Positions 27,954 through 38,300 of a DNA stretch of 64,000 bases are shown here, one piece after another. Position numbers and translations under genes: made by a program. Source of the DNA: Actinomycetes bacterium (lineage in GTDB: Bacteria > Actinomycetota > Acidimicrobiia > Acidimicrobiales > RAAP-2); the NCBI GenBank assembly GCA_021793515.1, contig JAJYSP010000007.1, positions 1 through 64,000 of the forward strand, in the 5' to 3' direction. The first letter of the stretch is position 1. Each line of letters begins with the position of its first letter. The notes beneath the pieces were generated by a model. It was not told where the DNA came from. It worked only from the letters and a program-made list of their open reading frames with translations, and did not search any database.

Positions 27954-28766
27954 CTAAATCATCACGCGCATGGCGTCGGCGAACCGCTGGGCAGCGCCTC
28001 GATCACCTCGAACGTCAGTGGCCGAGGCGCGAAGGAACGCATCAGCGCTGATCCGACCGGCTGCGAGGCGCCAGAAGAGGGCGACCGGCGTGCTGATCTC
28101 AGTAGTCGGGGGCGTCGCCAGTTCGGCTACCGGCTGACAACGTCCCTCGGCCATCGCCACCATCACCGTTCGACCGGCCCGCCCGCTCAGGTTGAGCTGC
28201 ATCGTGAAACCGTCGGGCGCCTGCATCCGCTTGCCGACCACGAACGGAATCGCCGCTTCGAAGCGATTTACTACGATCTCCTCGCCCGGCCCGTGGTCGT
28301 CGGCGGGTTCGAGCAACGCGTCGCGAATGTCTTGGAGATGGATCCAGCTGTCCAGGACTCGGGTCTCTTGAAACCGGTGATACGGCCGCTCGCCCTCGGG
28401 ACTCCAACCGACTCGTTCCCAGTCCTCGTCGTTGAGCGCCCGGAGTCGGGCGATCGAACGAGTCGCGACGGCCATGAAACGATCTAGGACCTCGATGCCG
28501 GGTAAGCCCCGATACGCCGCCACGAATCCTTCGTTGAAACGACCAATCTCGTTCTTCACGTACTCCGGGTAGTTGTCGTCGTGCTCCGGTGGCGCCTCGC
28601 CATTGAGGACCAGCTCGAAGCCGAGTAAGTGACTGAGCACGTCGCGCACGCTCCAGCCTGGACAGGCAGTCAACGAGTCGTAGGCCGACGAGGGCTGCGG
28701 ACGCACGACATCGTCAATGGAACGCCACGTCTGGTCAAGGGCATCGATGATCCACTCGTACGCCAT
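27954..28766 (-). CDS. Maleylpyruvate isomerase (MDMPI) family protein
   Basis: Protein of 270 aa with an N-terminal DinB-like four-helix metal-binding domain (CPGWSVRDVLSHLLGFELVL with the first His, and DSWIHLQDIRDAL with the second) and a C-terminal SCP2-like segment (FTMQLNLSGRAGR). Members use mycothiol or a related thiol, or have unknown roles; the family is mainly actinobacterial. The substrate is unknown. It is the last core gene before tRNA-Pro and is oriented away from it. Confidence 0.75.
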   Translation of the reverse strand: MAYEWIIDALDQTWRSIDDVVRPQPSSAYDSLTACPGWSVRDVLSHLLGFELVLNGEAPPEHDDNYPEYVKNEIGRFNEGFVAAYRGLPGIEVLDRFMAVATRSIARLRALNDEDWERVGWSPEGERPYHRFQETRVLDSWIHLQDIRDALLEPADDHGPGEEIVVNRFEAAIPFVVGKRMQAPDGFTMQLNLSGRAGRTVMVAMAEGRCQPVAELATPPTTEISTPVALFWRLAAGRISADAFLRASATDVRGDRGAAQRFADAMRVMI

Positions 28767-28983
28767 GGTGACCTCGCTTTCCCACGTCCACCCTAGACAG
28801 TCTCCCCTCGACGGGCGCGAGGTCCTCCCGTCTCAACTTCGTCGAGGGCGATCGACTCGCGCAGGCCAAGGTCACGTTTCGTCAGTCAGCGGCGAGCGAG
28901 CGTACACGCCGAGCTCGCCCGGCTGGACGTCTCGTCGACCCCGTTTGGCAACGTGTGGCGCGAGATGTGTCACGATGGTGCAA

Positions 28984-29058
28984 CGGGAAGTAGCGCAGCT
29001 TGGTTAGCGCGCCTGGTTTGGGACCAGGAGGCCGCGGGTTCGAATCCCGCCTTCCCGA
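28984..29058 (+). tRNA. tRNA-Pro (anticodon TGG)
   Basis: Cloverleaf folds fully: acceptor CGGGAAG/CTTCCCG with discriminator A, anticodon stem CCTGG/CCAGG around a TTTGGGA loop with TGG, and T-arm GCGGGTTCGAATCCCGC. CCA is not encoded. It marks the left edge of the accessory island; repeats start 9 bp after its 3' end. Confidence 0.95.
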
Positions 29059-29066
29059 CGCCGGGG

Positions 29067-29102
29067 ACTTAGTGGAATTAGGCATTACCACTTAGTGGAA
29101 TT
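29067..29102. repeat. Pair of 13-bp direct repeats beside tRNA-Pro
   Basis: ACTTAGTGGAATT occurs at 29067-29079 and 29090-29102. GGGGAC precedes the first copy and GTCCCC lies after the second, giving an additional inverted arrangement. It resembles remnants of mobile-element ends. Confidence 0.6.
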
Positions 29103-29103
29103 C

Positions 29104-29145
29104 GATGTCCCCGCTGACTCCCCCTGGGGAGTCAGCGGGGACATC
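29104..29145. repeat. Perfect 20-bp inverted repeat with 2-base loop
   Basis: Left arm 29104-29123 (GATGTCCCCGCTGACTCCCC) and right arm 29126-29145 are exact complements separated by CT. There is no T-tract, so it is not a standard terminator. It lies between tRNA-Pro and the end of the DUF499 gene. A 14-bp palindrome, GGCGCCGCGGCGCC, follows at 29183-29196. Confidence 0.8.
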
Positions 29146-29256
29146 ATGAGGCGAGTGACCACCACCCTTATTGTGCTGAGATGGCGCCGCGGCGCCGCTG
29201 ACCGGCCATCAGACAACTAGATAGCTCGACGACCTGAACCAAACTCGCTGATGGGG

Positions 29257-32200
29257 CTACTCAAACTCCGAGGTGACAGCCCCAAGTTGAGTGGCGTTCT
29301 CCTTCACGACTCGTCGGCTTCGCTCTTCGAATCCTCTCGACGAGGCGTTGACCTCAAGCGTGAGCGAGATTGACGCGTCTGGAGTTCCGCTCAGGTGCGC
29401 GACGACATTGTCGAGGATCTCCTCCAGTTGACGGATGGCACGAACACCATCGAGTGAGAACTGGCCGTAGAACCTAGTGGGTTCATGGTCCGTGGCACTT
29501 CCGGGCAAGGGGGTCGACGGCGTCGAACTTCCCTGACCCTTGGTCCCCTCGTCAGGGGGCTCATTCGAGCGCTCATCCGCGACTTGCATCCCGGCGCCCC
29601 GATCAATCTCGATCTGGGCAGCGGCCACTGGGGCCGACACCACGAAGCCGCTTCGACGGGCCTCTACGATGCGGGCGACAGCGAGTCCGACCCATCTACT
29701 GCCGTCGTGCCCGTCGGCGTAGGCGAAGGAGTCGTTCACCCAGTCAAGTTTGGAGGTACCGTCGCTGATGGCTTTGGCGAGCACGTCGTAGGATGCCAGC
29801 CTCGGGAGATACGGGAACTGGCAGTAGGCCTTCCAGAGTGCGTCAACGCTAATGTCGGCGCGCTCGGTCCACAACGGAATTCGATCGAGATCCATCCGCA
29901 CCCTTGTGCCGCCGTAGGTGGTGATGAGTCGTTCTTCACTGTCGAGTTTCTTGGCGATGCGCTCAGGAAGGGTGGTCCCTGCGGCCGCAGGTTTGGTCTG
30001 GTGCCATCGCACCTCGCGTGTCCCGGGGTCCTGTTCGGGCACGAGCACGTGGACGAAAGTCTCCAGGATCCTTTGGTTTACCGTGTCATTCGTCTCAGCG
30101 ACCTTTGAGCGAGCTTGGGCCTCGTCGCTCATTGTCAGATCGAGTCGCTCATTGCGGCGGTCGACCTCGATGGATTGCCACGCGAGGAACTGTCGTGTAG
30201 CCGAACGTAGTTCAGTGAGGCGAGCCTCGGACGGAGCGACGAAGACCAAGAGGTTGCGATTGAGCCGCGGTCCTGCGTTGCGCTGCGCGAGAATGCCTTC
30301 CGCGAAGACCGTCGCCGGTGATGTTTCGGCATTGGGTACGTGCTGTGCCGTCAGTGGCAGCACGACAAGGTGCACGCCGTCGTCATCGTCGGTGACGTCG
30401 CCGGGACCGTCGGGGAAGGCATGAATTGCCGCGAAGGGGACACCGGAGCGTATTGATTGGATCCTTCGCTTGATTTCGTCGTCGGCGTTGTCGTCACTGA
30501 AGTTCGACGCCGCTCGATCGGCGGCCATTCGAGTGATGTTGGCTCTGAGAGAGAACCAGTACTGTGATCCGTCAACGTAGAGATACGTGGCCTCCCCCGA
30601 CAGGCGACGGAGCGCGTCGTTGAACGTTCCCGGGTTCTCGCCAGGTTGGGTGACGCCCAACGTGATCAGCTTCACGTCAATACCGCGTCTGGCTTCTTCT
30701 CGAGGTGCGGACGCCAGGTAGACGGCACGAGCGACACGGCGGGCGGCGGAGTACCTGCCGAGGTTGGCGTTCTCCAGGTCGAGGCGCAAGGGCGTTGCGG
30801 TCGGACCATCGATGTCGGCGCGGATGACTGGGTCCCAACCGTCGTCGAGGTACTTCGTGAGCTCAGAGTTCACTCGTGGGTCGTCCATCGGGATCGTCCC
30901 CGGCATGATGAGCAGGCTCTGGTCGCCTCGCTGCCAGAGCACGGAGATGACCGTCGCCATGAGACGTAGTACACCGCGTGTCCGTTGAAAGCGGTCGAGT
31001 GATGACCAGTCCTTGTAGAGGCGGTCGAAGAGCTCTGGGTGGATTGGGTAGGAAAGCTCCATCCGGCGCCGGTAGTCCGCCTCAGAAGTCTCTGAGGGGA
31101 AGTCAGCGCTGTGCTTCTGGTAGAGGTCAGAGAACGCACGAATCACGCCATCGCGCACCCTCGCGTTGTCGGCGGTCATTGGCTCGAAGAGTCGGCGGCG
31201 CACGATCTCGAAGCTCTCATCATCTTCCGCTGGCTTCCACTGCGCCGACTTGCGGCGCACGACGTTGCTGAGTCGAACGAGGGCATCTCGACCGCGCTCT
31301 CCACCCACCTCGATGTCGCTCGCGGGAATCGAAACCAGGACCACCACGTTCGGCACCGCTGCAGCGGCCTCGGTCAAGGTCTGTGCGAAGGTGAACTGCG
31401 TATCGAAGTGGCCGCCAATCAGCGCGGGCTCATTCTCCGTGGCCGGTAGCTGGCGGGCGTAAGCGACCCACTCATCGATCAAGATGATCGATGGTCCCGC
31501 AAGTCGGAACAGTTCAATGAGCTTCTCGCCAGGGTTCGTTCCGGACCGGTCGTCGGCTTCAACGAGGCGGTACCCCGGGGCACCGGCTAGTTGGTACGCG
31601 ATCTCGCCCCAGATGGTCCGCGTCTCAATGCCGCCCCCCTTGGCGTTGGGAGACGCCGGGGACAGGAACTGACCGACGACCACTGCTCGGGCAATCGACG
31701 TCGGCAGTTCAATCCCCTCTTCGGCGAGCAGTTCGCCAATCCCGGGGAGCTCCAAAGCTGAGATCCCTGAAGCGAGGTGGTACAGGGCAATCATCGAGTG
31801 GGTCTTGCCACCACCGAAGTTCGTCTGGAGGTCCACCACCGGATCGCCCCCCTGTCCCGAGAGGCGCCGAGCGGCGCCGGTGAGGAGCTGTCGAAGGCCG
31901 TGAGTGAGGTAGGTGCGACCGAAGAAGGCGACGGGGTCCTGGTACTCGGCGTCGGCATTGTTGGTGGCAACCTGGAAGAGGTCTGCGGCAAACTCCGCCT
32001 GCTCGAACCGGCCGCTGGCGACGTCGGCGTGGGGGGTGATCACGTCGCGCCATGGAGTGAGCCCCTTGAGCGGCTCGCCTTCGGTTGGCTTGGCTGCAGT
32101 CTTTCGCCGTTCGGAACGCCCTTGTTCGTCGAAGACTTGTCGCTGTAGGTCTCGCTTGAGTTGCTGGACGATCTGGATCTGGTCACGAGCACTCACCGCC

Positions 32201-32547
32201 TGCAACAGGCGCTCGGCGGTGTCAAGAAGCCGATAAACATCGTCCGAACTGAACTGATTCTGATGCGCCCAGGAGTTTCTTCCATCGCGGAGTTCGCCCA
32301 CGTAGGCGCGTTCAGCTTGCCCCATGTGTTGACGCCATACCTCTTGCCAGGAGTTCTGCATACCCTTCAGGAGGAAGATCAGATCATTCGGATCGGCCAC
32401 CCCGGCCGCACCCTTGTCTCGACCGTGAATCACGGTCAGCCAGTCGGCCCCGTAGTGAGCTTCCCAGGCAAGTTCACACACCGGGCGCAGCCCGTCGCGG
32501 ACTGCGTCAAGAGCCCGGCCCACTCGTTCGTTGTGGGGCATCACCAT
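29257..32547 (-). CDS. DUF499 ATPase with N-terminal Swt1-type HEPN domain
   Basis: Large protein of 1096 aa. Residues about 5-120 resemble the Swt1-like HEPN domain found at the N-terminus of DUF499 proteins, and contain RNSWAH (R90-H95), matching the R-x4-6-H ribonuclease motif. A DUF499/COG1483-type P-loop ATPase follows: Walker A NFGGGKTHSM (about 243-252) and Walker B IILIDEW (354-360). The C-terminal third is poorly defined and low-complexity near 1000. DUF499 genes recur in defence islands beside DUF1156 methylases, as here. It starts 49 bp after the methylase on the same strand. The ATPase and HEPN assignments come from motifs; the role in defence is inferred from context. Confidence 0.78.
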   Translation of the reverse strand: MVMPHNERVGRALDAVRDGLRPVCELAWEAHYGADWLTVIHGRDKGAAGVADPNDLIFLLKGMQNSWQEVWRQHMGQAERAYVGELRDGRNSWAHQNQFSSDDVYRLLDTAERLLQAVSARDQIQIVQQLKRDLQRQVFDEQGRSERRKTAAKPTEGEPLKGLTPWRDVITPHADVASGRFEQAEFAADLFQVATNNADAEYQDPVAFFGRTYLTHGLRQLLTGAARRLSGQGGDPVVDLQTNFGGGKTHSMIALYHLASGISALELPGIGELLAEEGIELPTSIARAVVVGQFLSPASPNAKGGGIETRTIWGEIAYQLAGAPGYRLVEADDRSGTNPGEKLIELFRLAGPSIILIDEWVAYARQLPATENEPALIGGHFDTQFTFAQTLTEAAAAVPNVVVLVSIPASDIEVGGERGRDALVRLSNVVRRKSAQWKPAEDDESFEIVRRRLFEPMTADNARVRDGVIRAFSDLYQKHSADFPSETSEADYRRRMELSYPIHPELFDRLYKDWSSLDRFQRTRGVLRLMATVISVLWQRGDQSLLIMPGTIPMDDPRVNSELTKYLDDGWDPVIRADIDGPTATPLRLDLENANLGRYSAARRVARAVYLASAPREEARRGIDVKLITLGVTQPGENPGTFNDALRRLSGEATYLYVDGSQYWFSLRANITRMAADRAASNFSDDNADDEIKRRIQSIRSGVPFAAIHAFPDGPGDVTDDDDGVHLVVLPLTAQHVPNAETSPATVFAEGILAQRNAGPRLNRNLLVFVAPSEARLTELRSATRQFLAWQSIEVDRRNERLDLTMSDEAQARSKVAETNDTVNQRILETFVHVLVPEQDPGTREVRWHQTKPAAAGTTLPERIAKKLDSEERLITTYGGTRVRMDLDRIPLWTERADISVDALWKAYCQFPYLPRLASYDVLAKAISDGTSKLDWVNDSFAYADGHDGSRWVGLAVARIVEARRSGFVVSAPVAAAQIEIDRGAGMQVADERSNEPPDEGTKGQGSSTPSTPLPGSATDHEPTRFYGQFSLDGVRAIRQLEEILDNVVAHLSGTPDASISLTLEVNASSRGFEERSRRVVKENATQLGAVTSEFE

Positions 32548-32596
32548 GAAGTACCAACCTCGTTACTTGGAGCGGGCAACGCCGCTGAAGATCGCA

Positions 32597-35341
32597 TCAG
32601 AACAACCGAACTTCGCCAGACGGGAGCGGACTTGTGACGGCGAGCCGGACGAGTTCGGGCCAAGCTGTGACGAGCATGTTGTAGTAGCCCGCCTCATCTG
32701 ACCATCGCTTCTTGTCACAGATTCCGTAGAGCAAGTAGGCGAGTTGGCGAGCCCGATCGCCTACACCTGTCCCCAGGCGCGCGAGTAGTGCCGCGGCCTC
32801 CGTTTCAGAGGAGTCGAGCGCACGGATGAGGTACTGGGTCGCCTCCCACACTGTAAACCGTCGGTCGGTTGCCGGGTCCCAGTCCGTAGGCAGATCAACT
32901 CGCTCAACGAGTCGAACGTCGCCATCTCGGCTAACCACGACACCTGCCTCAGCAACACCGTCAACGGTGGTGTTCTTGGCACGCGCCAAGAGGTCTGCGT
33001 CGCCGAACTTACCTGGGTTATGACCGAACTGTTCGAACCAGGTGAGCGCGAAGCGAGTGTCGGGGTCGAACTCTGATTCTTCGCCACCTAAGACCTCTGA
33101 GAGAGCATCATTGATGAGCCCTAGCGCGGAGCGAATCGTCATCGTCGAACCGTCCGCCTCGACGATGCGCGCATATCGGGAGTAGATCGATATACCTGGA
33201 CCCATTGCCGACTGCGCAAGGTCAACCGGCGCGATGTTCTCCTGTTGGAGGATGTGCACTGCGGGCCCCAGTTCCTTCTTCAGGGCAGATATGAATTCAC
33301 CTCGCGACGCCATAGGGGCGCTTACTTCGCGAGGCCGGCAGGCGAGAACGATTGAAGATGCCAGCGCATTGGCACCTGACGCAATCATACGATTGGCAAG
33401 TTCGGTACGAATGGGCCAAGTTGCAGTGATCGTGTATCCAGCTTCAAGCAGCCCATGAAGAAACGTCTCCCAACCGGTCGAGGTAATGCCGTCGGCCGTC
33501 GACTCGGTCGCTTTGAACGCGTAAAAGACTGTGGCTGGAAAGCGAGGATCAGCGTTAGCGGCGGCTTCTCGAAACACTGCCTCCATGCCATGCTCGAAGT
33601 GGTCGGTTGCTGCCTGTTTCGAGCCAGCCCGATAGGGGTCAGCGATGAGTTCTTCCTCTTTCGGCGTCAGCAACGTCGCGCACTCGTCTGGCCAGATATC
33701 GCGGAGGTTACGGCGGAGCCATACGTAGAAGAAGTCAGAGAGGTCGGCGTACCCAATGTTGTCGTAGTAAGGAGGATCTGTCGAGATCAGGCAAGTTCCA
33801 ACCTCCTTGATCCTTGCGCGCGCATCGCGTTGGGCAGTTTCGCCTTGACCCGCGGTGGGAAGGGTGGGTATCGCTCGGCACTCTGTGCGCAGCATCGATT
33901 CCCAACTTCCCATCCTCGCTGAAAACGGATTGACTTCGGCGTAGTCCCAAGTCATCGGTATGGCTTGACGCGCGAACGTCTCCCGGATCTGTTCATTCGG
34001 CGCATGCCAAGAGCAAATCGAAGACCAATAGTCCGCACAGCGGTCTACGACAAACGCAAGGTAAGTGGTTACCGCTTCTGCATACGCCCTGGATCCAGAC
34101 CCGCCATCCCGAAGTTGCAAGCCATCGTCGATGAGACCTCCACGAGTTGCATCTTGTTCGATGACTTCTCGCACGTCCGTCAGCAATTCTGAGAACGTTG
34201 TGAGTGCCACAAGTTGGCGAGACGTGAATAGATCCTGCCAATTCACCATGCCGTAGTTGGGTGTCTTAAAGTCACGTGGGTTGTCAGGAATACGGCCAAG
34301 ATCGACAGTTGGGGTATCGATCGCACTGAGTTCGCTTGAGTGAGGCGACAAATACGCTCGACCGTTTGGACCTTCCGCAACTACAGCGATCAGCGTGCTG
34401 CCAAGCCCGAATTCGCGCCCTTGCTTTCGAATATAAGGAAGGGGCATTGCGGATCCAGTCGCGATGCAAGTTGCTCCTTGTCGGCCCACGTTCCCCTCGG
34501 GGGCTTTGCCACCTTTCCGCACCTCGTACGTGATCGACTTGGACTCCATGTTCACTACGGGCTCAATCCACACGATTGGTTTGCCCGGCTTCTTCGAGAG
34601 TACCCATGACCGTACAAGCGGCACTTGTTCTGGCCACGAAGGGTCAGGCGACTTGACTGTGCGTGCCCAAATCCATGCGATTGGAATCGCGGGCGTTCCA
34701 TCATCGAAGCTCACTGCTGGGTAGAGGTGCCCGATACGACGTTGAGCCTCATCAAGCATCCACTTGCCGTAGCTTTCGACATCTGACGCTAGGCCGCGCG
34801 TGCCGTCCCATATCCCTTGGCTGTGCTGCGCGCCAGGTGCGACGGGCGGACTACCAGCAAACCGACTGGGGATCTCGAGCATGGCTCGTTGGATTAGGAC
34901 AGCGACAGGGTTGAGGTCTCCTGTGTAAGTCGGGAGTCCCAGACGAATCGCCTCTAGAGGGATGGCACCACCGCCGCCGAACGGATCAAGAACCTTGGGC
35001 AGATCACCATCGCAAGAACGTTTGATTTCGGCACTGGCCTCGGCGATGATCCGAGGGTCGTTAGAGGCTTCCCAGGGCACCAGTCGTTCGAGGATGTCGA
35101 AGAGACGCTTGCGTTCCACGAGCTGGTCTTCTTCAGTGGTGAACAACTCGGGATGAGCCGATGGGTCGTCGACGAGTGAGGCCCACAGAACGGCTCGGGC
35201 GGCGGCCAGAGGTCGGCGAGCCCACCACCTGTGCAGGTTTTGAGGGTGACCCGCCGCACCCATGGTTTTCTGCTTTACACACTCCGCATTGATCGCGGCC
35301 AACGGGAGCGCTACCTCAATCAGTTTCTTCTTGTAGGTCAC
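32597..35341 (-). CDS. DUF1156 adenine-specific DNA methylase
   Basis: Predicted N6-adenine DNA methyltransferase, 914 aa. The N-terminal DUF1156 segment includes LHRWWARRPLAAARAVL. SAM-binding motif I is VLDPFGGGGAIPLEA (117-131) and the catalytic motif IV is STDPPYYDNIGYADL (DPPY at 522-525), far apart as in COG1743 proteins. The GTG start overlaps the helicase stop by 4 nt (GTGA), so the two are co-translated. DNA here is visibly less GC-rich than in neighbouring operons. The modification would mark self DNA for the helicase/ATPase partners; no specificity domain is recognised. Confidence 0.85.
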   Translation of the reverse strand: MTYKKKLIEVALPLAAINAECVKQKTMGAAGHPQNLHRWWARRPLAAARAVLWASLVDDPSAHPELFTTEEDQLVERKRLFDILERLVPWEASNDPRIIAEASAEIKRSCDGDLPKVLDPFGGGGAIPLEAIRLGLPTYTGDLNPVAVLIQRAMLEIPSRFAGSPPVAPGAQHSQGIWDGTRGLASDVESYGKWMLDEAQRRIGHLYPAVSFDDGTPAIPIAWIWARTVKSPDPSWPEQVPLVRSWVLSKKPGKPIVWIEPVVNMESKSITYEVRKGGKAPEGNVGRQGATCIATGSAMPLPYIRKQGREFGLGSTLIAVVAEGPNGRAYLSPHSSELSAIDTPTVDLGRIPDNPRDFKTPNYGMVNWQDLFTSRQLVALTTFSELLTDVREVIEQDATRGGLIDDGLQLRDGGSGSRAYAEAVTTYLAFVVDRCADYWSSICSWHAPNEQIRETFARQAIPMTWDYAEVNPFSARMGSWESMLRTECRAIPTLPTAGQGETAQRDARARIKEVGTCLISTDPPYYDNIGYADLSDFFYVWLRRNLRDIWPDECATLLTPKEEELIADPYRAGSKQAATDHFEHGMEAVFREAAANADPRFPATVFYAFKATESTADGITSTGWETFLHGLLEAGYTITATWPIRTELANRMIASGANALASSIVLACRPREVSAPMASRGEFISALKKELGPAVHILQQENIAPVDLAQSAMGPGISIYSRYARIVEADGSTMTIRSALGLINDALSEVLGGEESEFDPDTRFALTWFEQFGHNPGKFGDADLLARAKNTTVDGVAEAGVVVSRDGDVRLVERVDLPTDWDPATDRRFTVWEATQYLIRALDSSETEAAALLARLGTGVGDRARQLAYLLYGICDKKRWSDEAGYYNMLVTAWPELVRLAVTSPLPSGEVRLF

Positions 35342-38300
35342 TGTGGCTCCAATGCGTGGGGTGCGAGTCCTGCGACGCTCAATGGGACGTACGTCTGAGC
35401 GAAGTGTAAGTCGTAACCATCGAACGGTCGGACGAAGTAGGAGACCGAGGGCACTTCACCAGCTTCATTGGGAACCAAGACGATTGCTAGACGAAAGCGC
35501 TCGGGATTCTGCTGAGCTTGACGAACTTGGCGTGCGTGGACATTGACCTCTTTGGTCCCGGGTCGGTGTCCCTTCACCTCGACCTGGTAGACCATTCCAG
35601 TCATTGGGTCTTCCGAGAGGATGTCGAAGCCGGGGTTATTGTGCGCTTGCTCGACAGGGACTCGTCCGATGGCGCGTTCCGCCGACATGACCGCGGCGAC
35701 GGCGCGGCGGTCGGTCTCCTTCGCGACTTCTGGGTCAACCGCGTCTCGGAGCGATTTGTTGAGCAGTCGGTCGACGAAGCCCTGAGGAAGTATCAGCGCC
35801 GCCGCGACCACCCGCGGCGCCTGGTTAACCAGATCAGCTTCTGCATCGAGTTCACGGAACCGCTTGGCCTTGCGAACCTCTAGGTCGTCTGCACGCTGAC
35901 GAGCGCGCCCGGAGTTGAGCTGAGGCTTCTTGCCTTGGAGTTCCTGCTGCTTGAGCTCGGCAGCGCGGCGGTCCCAGTATCGAATCTCACTGTTGAGGCG
36001 CTCCTCGACCGCACGACGGGTCTTGTCGACGCGGGCGGCGGTGACGCCCGCGATCTCACGGAAGTGGGGGGTGGCGAGGTTGGCCGTAGCCCAGTCCCGA
36101 GCAATCTCATCGATCCCTCGGCTGGTCCAATTGATATCGAAATCCACGACTCGCTCGACGATGTCTGCGGTGAGCGGCTCATAGTTCAAGTAGGGCTCAG
36201 CCCCTGGATCTGACACGTTGCCATCAGGGTCTACCTCGACGAACTGGAAGCGCGTCGAGACGACCTTGCGCTTGCCTCCCGTCATTCGCCCATCGCTCAC
36301 TGAGTGTTCGAGGTAGATGAGGACTCGCGGGATGGTTGAGGCATCTGTGGCGTCAACCAATGTCGATCCGCTCGTGAGCGTGGCACCGTATCGCTCGAGC
36401 ACGGTCTCGATGACGGCTTTGACGAGGGGGTTTCCCGGCGCGAGCAACTCGGCGCGGACGCCGCCTTCGCGGTCGTCGAGAGTGATCCGGTCCTTGTCGA
36501 AGGTCACACGTTCGTACGCGCTCTGGAGCGGTGCGCCGACGGTCGCTTCGTGCTCCTTGCTGCGGATAACTGCGGGCACTCTCGTGATCTCGAAGCGGCC
36601 GCGCTCCCTCGGCGTGATGCGACCACCGAGGTCGGTCAGCGCGGCGGTGAAGAACGCCTCGACGAAGCCAGGCTGAAGCTTGCGGGCCTGAGCGAGCTCC
36701 ATTTGGTGGCGGATGGCTTCGTTGTTCGAAAGTTCGGAGCCAACGGTGGACAGGGCGCGCTCCTCAAGGACCGAAATCAGTCGAGCACCGATGTCCGCGT
36801 TGATGACCTCGTCAACGCGTGCGCGAACTTCTGGTCGCTCCCCGTAGCGGATCGCTTCTATCAGGAGGTCCTGGAGCGACCGGTTAATCTGGGCGTCGCC
36901 GAGCACGTCGTAGATCTGGTCACCGTAGACCTTGCGTTGTTGGTCGATCTTCTCGAAGAGTCGTTGAAAGACCATGCCCTCTCTCGTACCCTCGGCAATA
37001 AGGTTCCAGAGGTGGCAGACCTCTCCCTGACCAATGCGATGGATCCGGCCGAAGCGCTGCTCGATCCGGTTGGGGTTCCAGGGCAGGTCGTAGTTGACCA
37101 TCAGATTGGCCCGCTGCAGGTTCACGCCTTCACCCGCCGCGTCAGTCGCGACCAAGATCTGGACGCTGGGGTTGTGGCGAAACTCGGCTTGGATACGGCG
37201 CCGTTCATCCCGATGGACACCGCCGTGAATCGCGACGACGGCCTCGGGGCGCCCCAGCAGCGTTCTGATCCTCTCGACGAGGTAGTTGAGAGTGTCCTTG
37301 TGCTCGGTGAACACGATCAACTTGCGTGGCGGGTTCCCGCCACGCAACTCGTCGGACTGAAGGATCGAGCGCAACTCCACCCACTTACGGTCCTCGCCTG
37401 ACGCGCGTACCTTCGCTGCCGAGGCCTCAAGACCTTGGAGATCAGCGATCTCGGCTCGGAGCTCCACTATCGACCCGGCGGTCATTGCCCCCTCGATTGC
37501 CTCGTCCTCCAGGCGCTCGAACTCGTCGTCGTCGAAGTCATCGGTGTCAAACCCGTCAGGGTCGCTCAGCCGTCGATCGAGTTCAGGGCCGGTCGGCATC
37601 GCCCGCTCGGCGGTCTCGAGCTGTGCGGCGAGCCGCTCGCGGCGGCGGCGCAGTGACTGGAGGATCGCCTCAGGTGACGATGCCAAACGACGCTGAAGGG
37701 CAGCGAGCGCGAAGCCGACCGCTAAGCCCCGTCGCCGGTCGCCGTGTTCTTCCATGGCCTGAGCCCGCCCCATGCCCTCGCGCACGTAGGTCGTCACTTC
37801 GTCATAGAGCTCTTGTTCGGCGTCGCTGAGAGGGTAGGTGACCGTTGTCGCCCGCCGCTCGGGGAAGAGCCGCTTGCCCTCGAACGTGAGCAGGTTCTCT
37901 TTGGCGTAGCGGCGCATCACGCCCTTGCAGTCCGGTACCTGCTGGGAGTGTCGGAGCTTGCCGGCGAACTGGTCCGGATCGAGCAGCGACATGAACAGCA
38001 AGAAGTCGTCGTTGCTCCCGTTGTGCGGGGTCGCCGTCAGGAGCAAGAGGTTGCGGGTCCGATCTCGAACGAGCTCGCCTAATACGTATCGCTGGGTCTT
38101 CTTGACCTCGTCTCCGTAGAGATGGGCGGACATCTTGTGCGCCTCGTCGACGACGATCAGGTCCCAGTCGGACACGTTGAGCTTCGCCTTCAACTCCTCG
38201 CTCCTCGAGAGTTGATCGAGGCGGGCGATGAGCAGGTTCCGTTCGAGGAACGGGTTACCCGAACGGGAATCCTCAACCATGTCACGACTCAGGATGTCGA

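Noticed and set aside
29104..29145. Hairpin as an ordinary rho-independent terminator of the DUF499 gene
   Set aside because: The stem is perfect but has no T-tract on either side, and it sits beside direct repeats at an island border; kept as a repeat.
36550..37401. 283-codon + strand open frame
   Set aside because: Antisense shadow of the SNF2 helicase.
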